From assembly GCA_032718865.1 (NCBI GenBank), contig JALUTQ010000035.1, positions 1,054,001 through 1,118,000 of the forward strand: DNA of 64,000 nt. The letters run 5' to 3'. The position numbers and the translations under genes were made by a program. The DNA is from Tilletia caries. Its lineage: Eukaryota; Basidiomycota; Exobasidiomycetes; Tilletiales; Tilletiaceae. The notes beneath the pieces were generated by a model. The model worked only from the letters and a program-made list of their open reading frames with translations. It had not been told where the DNA came from and searched no databases. Positions 22,318-30,481 of this stretch are shown here, piece after piece. Every line of letters starts with the position of its first letter. The first letter of the stretch is position 1.

Positions 22318-24002
22318 ATGCCCCAGTCATCCACAAGCTTGCACCCTCGCACCCTCGCCATCCACGGCGGGAAACCACGATGGTCGTCAATCGTGTCCTC
22401 CGCCATCTCCACATCGATGCCCTCGGATGTGCTTGGGCAGAGTAAGCATGAGACGGATGCCCGGACGGCGAGGCTTGAGCTTGCTGTGGCGGAATTGCGG
22501 GCCAGTGCTTTTTGTGAGTCTCAGGCCTACCTTATTGGAGATGAGTCGGCTGCAGTGCTGATCTGACTTCTCTTTTGATACATTTGATCCATAGCCGATG
22601 GGAGTATGGAGCGACGGGCGCGAGCAGATGAGCTTCGTAAAAAGTACATGGTTCAACTGGGCCAGCTCCGTCAAGCAAGCGGTGTCGAAGACGATGATGT
22701 CGACGATGGTGAGTTCTTCCGTGGCTTCCAGCCGTGCATCGCAGCGACGAGCTGACGAGAACTCTCCGTCTAACAGACTCAGAGGCGGACGATGACGAGG
22801 AGTTAATCTACCCCAAAGCCTCAGTCATCACGCGTCTCGCTCCCTCCAGCGGTCTCCAGACACCCAACGGCCCCCTCCTACGAGCCTGCGATCCTCGACC
22901 GCGTCGCCTCCTCTGCGTCCGTCTTTGGGCGGAAACGTGACGCTCCTTAGAAGCGGGGACCAGTGCGGCTGCGCTTCGGTCTTTGGACTTGGTTGCGGCA
23001 CGACGCACCGAATCGGCATGTAATGGCGTCCAATCGGGCGCCGGTGTTGCGGGAGCAGATGCTGAGTCCACAGCGGGAGAGCGACTCGGCTACTACGGAG
23101 TGCAGGGGCTGCTCGAGACGGTTCGTGTTCTTTTTGCGCAAGGTGAGAGTTGAGTGGGGCGTTTAGTTTCCGGTTTAGTCGTGTAAATGCTGACACTGCT
23201 CTCGAGCCATCATCCTTTTGTTCAGCATTACTGCCGTCGATGCAGTCGGATCTTCTGTGACGCATGTTCGTCCCACCGCGCCTACCTCTCGGCCCAAGAG
23301 CTCGTCGTCGACCCCGCCGTGCCTGTGATGTTCCTGCACGAAGCCGTCTCCGCAGCCCGGATCTGCAACAGCTGCAACGCAGAACGCCAGCTGCCCGCCA
23401 GTCTGCGCTTCCGCTTTGGAAGGGGCGGGACCGGTGCCGAGGCTCTTTTGTGGAATACTGGCGTTCGGGGCATGAATGATTTGAATGGGGGGTTATGAGC
23501 GTGATGGATTTGAGGCGGGCATGATGGGCCCCCCGAGTGATGTCTCCGATACCACGCTGGCTGCGCTTGGTGACTCTGGTGCGCAAGAGGCACATGTCCG
23601 GGTGAGTTAGGACTTAGGCGTGGTACTGGCTGTGTCACGACCAAGACAATGCTGCGGAGTTGCTGATCATTCACTGGTGTTTGATTTGTGCAGCCCTGCC
23701 TCGAGAACGGCGGCGGAGGCAGTCTACAGAGTGGCCGCTACTTGGGTACGTTCATCCCTCAGACTGTTACCCTTCCCCCATGATGCTGATCGTGGCTCTA
23801 CTCCCGCGTGTGTATGCTACAGTGTACAAGCTCCCCGACGGCTCCCCAAGCGTCGCCAAGGAGTGCGTGATCTGCATGGAGGACTTTGTCGTGGGCGCGA
23901 CGATTGTCCGGCTGCCGTGTTCTGTGCTACTTCCACCGGGCCTGTATCGACAGCTGGTCCAAGAACGGCCGGGCTTGTCCAGTGCATGCGCAGACTTCGT
24001 GA
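22318..24002 (+). pseudogene. PIB1: FYVE-RING E3 ligase gene (Pib1-like) with interrupted reading frame
   Basis: Exons 22318-22513, 22595-22708 and 22777 onward read in phase through a coiled segment (RADELRKKYMVQLGQLRQ) and an acidic stretch. Coherence is then lost near 22865-22950 (stop codons in all three frames), and the frame carrying the FYVE finger takes over (ECRGCSRRF, spliced to HYCRRCSRIFCDACSSHRAYLS, ending ARICNSCNAERQ). A 6-G run near 23485-23495 then shifts the frame: the continuation GGYERDGFEAGMMGPPSD lies in another frame. After two introns the RING half-site CVICMEDFVVGATIVRLPC is followed by one extra T near 23920, beyond which the rest (CYFHRACIDSW, ACPVH) is in a third frame, ending at 24002. 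Pib1 binds PI3P on endosomes through FYVE and ubiquitinates cargo through RING. Either the gene is decaying or the assembly has several single-base errors here. Confidence 0.7.
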
Positions 24003-25036
24003 TTTTGGTTCGCTCAGTAAGTAAGTACTCGCCTCGCGTGAATCTCCCTGGATTGCCATACGTGAAGATACCCTCCACCCGCCTCGCGGACGTCCACCAT
24101 CCACTCAAGCAGAGGCTTCGGTGCCCCGTTCGACTCGTCAGGCGTCAGGCGCCGATACTCAGAATATACCTTCCTTTTCACCCTATGAACGTTACTTTGC
24201 AGTCGAAACATCTGACTCTTACCATGCCAACGAACTCACATTCCCTCCTTGCTGCGCTCGTCAGAAGGGATCATCGATCAGCTTTGGTCTTCTCGCAGCC
24301 TTCGCAGTTCCAGGCCACGGCGCGCCATCAACGAGCATGGATGATGCAGGTTTGAGGTTTGGGTCAAGATCATCAGCGGTTGTCGTCCCGACAAGTTCCA
24401 ACAAACAAACCAATTAATCTCGCGAGCAAACATTCCTGGAGGCCTCCAAGTTCGTGCAGGCTTCCACCACGACGATCGTCAACCTGAGCCCAGAGTGCAC
24501 ACCCACACCGAACGCGCCAGGATGCAAAGATGACACACGAGTGCACCGTCATACTTACTGGCCGTTGGAGGGTGTCGCTGCAGGGACCGGGGCAGCACAG
24601 GTCACACGCACACTTGCTCGCTGACGCACTGACATGACACGATTTTGGACCTCATGCACCTGGATCGTACCTGCTGCTCACGCTTTCTGTCCCTTTTTCA
24701 GTCCTGCATGCTGCGCACTGACCACTGATGTTTACCTCTACTTCCCTGCAGAAACCGGGCTCGGCATCGAGGGTCTCGCCGTCCCGGGGCCCGGGGGTCT
24801 CTCACTCAACGTCCCCTTCAAAACAAGGCCTCTCCCTTCGATTCCTTTCCTCTTTCGTCTTTTTCTCTCCCCCCCGTACTCCGTACAACTCCCTATCTTA
24901 CCAGCTTAACCAGCATCCAACCCAACCCAACCCAACCTAACACAATCACACCCAACCCACCCCACTTCACCAGCGTACATATACTCTACCCAAATCAACC
25001 AACCCAAACCAACCCAACCCAACCTAATCATCCAAG
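24003..25036. other. Intergenic: leader region of the tandem-domain gene, with a possible PX-domain scrap
   Basis: No intact gene. At about 24118-24175 (+) one frame reads GAPFDSSGVRRRYSEYTFLF, which resembles the phosphoinositide-binding strand of PX domains, but a stop follows at once and nothing else of the fold is visible. From about 24700 the sequence turns strongly CT-rich and then CAACC-rich up to the ATG at 25037. A weak TATA-like CATATAC lies at 24978-24984. Confidence 0.4.
24917..25029 (+). repeat. CAACC pentanucleotide-rich leader
   Basis: Repeated CCAAC/CAACCT units (ACCCAACCCAACCCAACC and variants) fill most of the 120 nt before the start codon at 25037. The G-rich complement could form quadruplexes. 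It is more likely a 5' UTR simple repeat than a telomeric relic, because the units are irregular and interspersed. Confidence 0.75.
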
Positions 25037-26311
25037 ATGTCCCTTTCTAACTCGTTTCCCACTGTCCAAGCCTCCCTCGCTATGATGGACGTAGCAATTC
25101 GCTTCAGCAACCAGGTTCAAGCCATGGACCAGGCCGTCCAGGCCTCCGTCAAGCGCATGCCGGCTCTCTGCAACCCTCTCTACGCAATCAACCTGCGTCT
25201 GGAGGAGCAAGACCTCTTCCGGGAAGAGATTCATAAGATCAACTTCAAGGTTTACAACATCGATCAGCTGAAGAGGATTTACGACACGGCCGCATATCAG
25301 CTCCCCCGGTGGAGCGTCGACCTCGGCCAGAAGTTCAGCAACATCGTGCAGCAGGTCGGATATTTCCGCATCACAGGTACTTGGCTGCCTCTGCCTTCCG
25401 TCGTTCCTGTGCCCTATCCATCGGAGCCTACGTACAGCCCTGAAGAAAACCTTACGTAAGTCATTCTCACTCCCTGCCATGACGAAGTTGTCTGCCCAGA
25501 CTGATCTTGATTCCCCTTCCTTGCTCTTTCGTACAGCATGTCCACCGACAGCGACGTCAGCGTCCAAGTCGCCATGCTCGAGGTGGCAAGATCGTTCACC
25601 CGCCAGGTCCAAGCCCTTAACCGGGCCGCTCGAACCTCCGCGCAGCACATGCCGGCGCTCGACAACCCCCTGGACGCCATCAACTTGCGTCCGGAGGAGA
25701 ACATCCGCCTCGGCGCACACATCGATGACCTCAAGCGGAACCTCAGGTCGATTCGTCTGATGGCGGACCTGTACAACTTGTCCGTCGATAAGTTCACTTG
25801 CTTGACCATCGACCTCGCCCAGACCAACGCAGCGGTACTGACACAGATCGCCGAAATCCGCACCGCCGGCACTTGTCCGTCTCTCCCTCCCCTCACCGAC
25901 GAGCCCGTTCCGGCTGAGCCTCCGCACCGGCTCGAACTCGAAGGAAAGTCCCCCAGCGCCTTCGCCTGTCGAAACCGACAGGTCAGCACCGCCTCAAGTG
26001 GTGCTTCGAGCTCGACGGCCGTCGATGCAACGGAGGAGGTTGTCGAGGTCAAAGTCGAAGTCGAAGTCGAGGTCGAAGTCGAAGTCGAAATCGAAGCCGG
26101 CATCAGCATGAAGGACCAACCCGCCGATACGGCTCCCAACACAGTCATCCGCATCAGGGAGGTCATCAAGATAATGAACGAGGAAATGTGCGTGGGCCCC
26201 GATGCACAGGTCGTCGCACCTTTCGACACCTCCTTCGATGCTGATATTTTCGACGCCGATATCGACATCGACGAGGTCCTCAAGATCGTGGAGGAGGAGA
26301 TGGTCGGCTAA
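25037..26311 (+). CDS. Unrecognised protein with two tandem copies of one domain
   Basis: Exons 25037-25455 and 25537-26311 (intron GTAAGT to TACAG) give 397 residues. Residues about 8-115 and 143-250 are clearly the same domain twice. Compare RFSNQVQAMDQAVQASVKRM with SFTRQVQALNRAARTSAQHM, then NPLYAINLRLEEQDLF with NPLDAINLRPEENIRL, and GYFRITGTWLPLPS with AEIRTAGTCPSLPP. The domain looks all-helical, about 105 residues, and recalls fungal heterokaryon or cell-wall-mannoprotein-like helical repeats, but I cannot place it. The second exon starts with its own ATG, so two ancestral genes may have fused. The C-terminal third is acidic: a Val-Glu dipeptide run near residues 315-335 and two DIDEVLKIVEEEM-like segments. 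No signal peptide or membrane segment is seen. The CT- and CAACC-rich leader suggests good expression. Confidence 0.75.
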
Positions 26312-26408
26312 GCCTAAGGCTCGACCTCGGCACCACTCGCGACTTTTGGGCAATCGGACGACTCGGCCGCCGCTGCAAGAATGACCGTGCAAGAGACTTT
26401 GGTTGGTT

Positions 26409-26506
26409 CTCGTCCACGGTAGTAAGTATACATGGATTGGGTTCGCCGTGCATGAGCCTTGGGTTGGCCTCATCTACGGCAGTAAGTATCTATGGATTCG
26501 CTTTGC
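26409..26506 (+). repeat. Two-copy direct repeat
   Basis: A segment reading GTCCACGGTAGTAAGTATAC, then ATGGATT (26411-26446), recurs as ATCTACGG, CAGTAAGTATCTATGGATTC (26471-26506) with a few changes. It sits just 3' of the tandem-domain gene. Confidence 0.7.
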
Positions 26507-27014
26507 TTTTGACAGACTAACATCGACATCGACATTGCCTCGGCTTCCCCCTTCCTCTCGATTCCATGGTGAGTCTGATTCTGGTTCGAGGAGCGTAGCA
26601 GTGTAGACCATCATTGCAAGCTCTCCGCTTCCTCCAGGACTCTCGCCTCTCGGTTCTCGCCTCTCGCATCTCTGTCCTCAGTTCTCTGGATTCGTCCTCG
26701 ACTACTTCAAATCCAGATACGCACAAAAAACGTCAAAACCCAGCAAACCCTACAAAACATCGGCCTCGTTTCTCGCCTCCCTTTTCTCGCCTCTAGTCTC
26801 TCGCCCGTCGCCCCTGGACTCTCGACTCTCGCTCTCAGGTCGTTGTTGTAAGCAAGTATGCCTCTTGCCTTTTGCGTCTTACCTCTTTCCCCTTGCCCCT
26901 AGTTGTTCGCTCTCGGTCGTCGATCTAGGTCGCTCGAGGTAAGTTCAGGTTTGGACTCATGTCTTTGCTTTGTAGGGATTTATCTGACAACTTCCTCTTT
27001 CTTCCTCCACCCAC

Positions 27015-27364
27015 CTCCCGGGTGGCATATGTGTCGGCATATATGTCATCCGGGAGAAGACCTCGGGACGAGAGAGAGGTGCCCAGTAGCACCTCCCCGC
27101 ATCCCACGGTGCGGATTGGAGTTGCGACGTCCCTTGGCTCGGTCGGACTCCCAGGTGTTCACCACCGGGAGCCATCGGGTCATCGGCGTCGTTGATTTGT
27201 CCGCACCAGCGCCCACTTTGAGCACAGTGGGCGAAGTGTCTCCCACCCCTTCTGCCCCTCCGAGCTCCTTCCCATCTTCCTGTTCGCGTGCTGCCCGCAG
27301 CTGTGTGCGCTGGTTCGAAACGGTTCACACAGCTGTGGGCTAGCACGTAAACAGTAAGATGGGA
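27015..27364 (+). ncRNA. Cluster of six consecutive hairpins, candidate structured RNA
   Basis: Six stem-loops follow one another: (1) 27015-27030 with 27041-27056, 16 bp closed in RNA by two G-U pairs; (2) GAGGTGC 27076-27082 with GCACCTC 27089-27095; (3) CCGCA 27097-27101 with TGCGG 27110-27114; (4) CTCCC-A-GGTG 27148-27157 with CACCGGGAG 27163-27171; (5) CGCCCACT 27210-27217 with AGTGGGCG 27226-27233; (6) arms of about 42-45 nt, 27268-27312 with 27320-27364, roughly 85 percent complementary. No known RNA family (tRNA, SRP, RNase P, snRNA) was recognised. Either strand could be transcribed; plus was chosen because stem 1 closes by G-U pairs only when read on plus. Confidence 0.45.
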
Positions 27365-29082
27365 GGTGCGAGGAGGAGGGGGTAGTGCTCCAGAATCGAC
27401 TGGGGTGGGATTGTACGCGGTAAGTTCCTCTCCATGCTTCGTCAGCTTGGTATCGCCTTTGTCATTTATCAGATTCCTTCTCTTTCTTTCTTACGTCCGA
27501 CCCCTTCGTGACCCCCCCGCCCGCCAACGACGGGAAAGTCGGGGGCCCTCGTCACATGGCAGGTCCTGAAGAAGCGACATGTCATTCTCCAAGTAAGTCC
27601 GATTGTATCCTCACCAAGTTTAAGCCCACTTGTGTCTTGATCGCTCGAGATTTTGGTACTGAACGAATGCTTTCTCCTTCCACAGTTTTCCCCACTACCA
27701 GAACCAGTCCTTCCAGGGCCGTCTTGATCATTGGACTGTGAGTTTTTATCCACTCGCTCTTCTCGCAGGTGCATGAGCGGAGTTAATATCCTGATCCACT
27801 TCTTATCACTGTTACTTTCTTTCCTTCGCAGAGCATCAATGGCCTGGCCGCTTCCTCGACTGCCCAGTTTCCAGTTCGTGCCCTGTAAGTCTACTCGCCT
27901 CCTCTCTGTCTAGACCTTCACGCTGGACCTTCACGCTGAACGGCTAGGTTGTCAAGTACGACCAGACTCGACCCAGCGGTCGCCGATCGAAGGACATCAC
28001 CGCCACCTTGCTCCGCAACGGCCACTCACTCTCCCGCTCGTGAGCGCCGAGCGCGTCCAAGACGACACGGATGTCGGCGGCGCCTGCACGGGCGGTGGTC
28101 CAAGACCAGATAACCCAGCTGCAAACTTCGATTACAGCGCATGCGGGTAAACGGAACCAGCAGCTCGGTCGACCGCGAGTCTTTCTACGCTCCGTTTTCC
28201 TCCGCCTGTCTCTTGTCTTCTCGCCTGCCTGGACGATACTCAAATGGGCATGACCGGACTTCACGTACGGAATGCTTCGTCGTCGTTTAGAGAAGTATAC
28301 GATTTTTCCCACGCCGCGTCGCCGAACCGACCGGTCTATCGCTTTCAGCCTTTCTCGCATACGCCTACGGAACGAAGTGATGCTATGCATTGCATTTGCA
28401 ACATCAATCATTGACCAAGACGGAAAACCAAGAAGGCCTCTGCACGCCCGCTCTCAAGCGCATATCCCCAGTGAGTGCCCTGTATACGCCTGGTGTGTAA
28501 CTTCCTCGTCACTGAACACATTACTCCCTTCCCGCCTCTCTCCCGTGACTGTCCATCATCCCTCGAGGCTCGAGCCGCCCACAGGCTTAGAGGCGAGCCT
28601 CATACCCATCGGTCTGTTGAGTGAGTCTTCGAGGCCAGTGCTTACACCCCGACGATCTGAGCTGACACTCTGTTTCTTTCCCTCTCGGCCTCTCCACATC
28701 GACATATACAGCCATGGTCGTGAAGACCCTTCTGTCGACTGAAGTCGGATTGATACCTCCTCGGTCGCTGGTGGCGAGATCTTCAAGATGCCTAACCCAG
28801 GGAAAGAAGGCCATCACACAATGGCCCGAGGGCAGAACATAACTTTGTCTCTGTCTGTCCGCTCACTGCTCACACCTCCTCCTCCTCCTCCACTGTGCGG
28901 CTCACCCTCGTTTGATTACTCCTCGCTCTCCCTTAATACCCTGATCTCTTCCTCAGAAACCCGACCCTGAAGCAGGCTATTGACCATGCCGCTCTCTGCC
29001 ACACCCAATTCTTCATCTTACATCCCCTCTGCACACATATTCTCCTCTCATCGCCGTTTAGCCTCTCCCCTTCGTCAAGAAA

Positions 29083-30103
29083 ATGAAGTTCGCCGTCGTT
29101 GCCTCCATCCTCATCCTCCGCGCTGCCCCGATCCTCGCTGCCCGCGGCCGGGAACGCATCCCTGCTCGCAGGTGTGGCACCATCTACTTCGACGCCACCG
29201 CCGAGGCCAAAACCCAGCAACTCATCAAGACCTACAGCCAACAGGCCGCCGTCGAAGCGTCGCCCAATCGATCCATACCAGTGTACTGGCACACCATCAA
29301 AGACGGTCCCACAGGCTCCATCCCCTCCTCGCAGATCCAAGCCCAGATCCACGTGCTCAACAAGGACTACGCACCGTCTGGGTACGTCTTCCACCTCGTC
29401 CACTCGGACTCGACCGATAACTCGGACTGGTTTCATCATATGGACGATGGGACGCCGCAGGAGCGAGGGATGAAGAGCGGCTTGCGTGCGGGTGGCGCCG
29501 ACGCGCTTAACATCTACACGATGGGGTTCAACGACGTCCTTGGGTTCTCTGTGCTTCCTCAGAACTACTCGGTCGCCCCTTGGAAGGATGGCGTCGTCCT
29601 CCACTACGCGACGTTGCCTGGCGGCTCGTTCGCCCCCTTCAATCTCGGCCGCACAGCTACACATGAGGTCGGACACTGGCTTGGACTTTATCACGTTTTT
29701 GAAGGTGGCTGTAGCGGTGGTGGTGACTTTGTTTCTGATACCCGTACGTTCAAGGTCTTGGTGAAGGAGTAGAGACGATGGCAGGTCTGACCTGTTTCCT
29801 CCCTGCCCCTCCTCCTCCCCCTCCAGCTCCTCAAAACGGTGCAACCTCCGGCTGCCCTACTTCCAAAGACACGCGCCCCGGCGGCGGTGTCGACTCCATT
29901 CATTCACAACTTCATGGAGTGAGTCCCCACAGAAGCTTTCGATCTGACTATGTATTCTCCTTTCCTGGCTTCTGACTGATGCCGTTTTGCTGCGGCCTTC
30001 TGTTCATTACACGAGCTACCCCGACGATTCGTGTGCGAACCAGTTCACCAACGGACAGATCATGCGGATGCATTCCCTCACGCAGACGTACCGAGGGATC
30101 TAA
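29083..30103 (+). pseudogene. Secreted M43 (pappalysin-like) metalloprotease, frameshifted
   Basis: Exon 29083-29743 encodes a signal peptide (MKFAVVASILILRAAPILAA), a propeptide-like stretch and the zinc site HEVGHWLGLYH of the M43 family, followed by GGCSGGGDFVSDT. Exons 29827-29918 and 30016-30103 should complete the Met-turn and C-terminus. Two faults appear. The tetranucleotide ATTC is duplicated at 29898-29905, so the conserved IHNFMD Met-turn is out of frame with the upstream codons but in frame with the last exon (YPDDSCANQFTNGQ, ending TYRGI). The coding total is 841 nt, one over a multiple of three. A Cys expected in KDTCPGGG is Arg (KDTRPGGG). Without the duplication the protein would have 278 residues, normal for fungal Mep1-like enzymes. 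The catalytic helix is intact, but the product as read would lack its Met-turn. Confidence 0.8.
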
Positions 30104-30481
30104 GTCAGAGCTCCTTCCCTGGGAGCCCTGCGCGCTTGACCTTTGCTCTTGCTCTTCTTTTGCCGGTTCCCTGTCTGCAGGGTTGTGTCTGGGAGGCGGA
30201 GGAGCTAAAGGGGGAGGACGGAGGGGGACGGAGGAGATTCAGAAAGAAGAGTTGGCCAATAATGATCTGCGGCATGGGTATAAGGAAGGTTGTAAAGGGT
30301 CAGCTGTAGCTTGAGCATGTCTATACGACGGAGACGGGAGAAGTGAGAACGGCACAGCTTTCGTACGATATCGAGCAACGAATGGGATGCATCCCACAGG
30401 GGTTGATCAGCACAGCCAGACTACTTGCATGCTGGGGGAGGCAGAAGAACACTTCTATGTATGTATAATGCGAAAAGAAGT
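30104..30481. other. Intergenic between convergent protease and TyrRS genes
   Basis: A 378-nt spacer that receives the 3' ends of both neighbours. It has purine-rich sequence near 30190-30250. No gene or distinct structure seen. Confidence 0.5.

Larger units (their letters stand above)
26312..29082. other. 2.8-kb region without a clear protein gene
   Basis: The region follows the tandem-domain gene and precedes the M43 protease. It holds a direct repeat (26409-26506), TCTCGCC-rich simple sequence (about 26640-26850), a dense set of hairpins (27015-27364) and several well-formed GTAAGT/GTGAGT...AG pairs. One spliced reading starts at ATG 27579 (exons 27579-27592, 27686-27737, 27832-27884, then about 27947 on) and stays open to a TAA near 28130, but a second frame across the same joins is open too, so coding is unproven. 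The last 350 nt are CT-rich and look like the protease promoter. Confidence 0.5.

Noticed and set aside
24917..25029. CAACC units as an internal telomere repeat
   Set aside because: Units are irregular pentamers mixed with other sequence and sit directly before a gene start, so a leader simple repeat is more likely.
27311..27322. GGTTCGAAACGG resembling a tRNA B box
   Set aside because: It forms the loop of the large hairpin; no A box or acceptor stem pairs around it.
27944..28411. 155-codon open frame on minus
   Set aside because: Arg-rich composition typical of a random frame in GC-rich DNA; it overlaps the candidate plus-strand exons and has no partner exon or motif.
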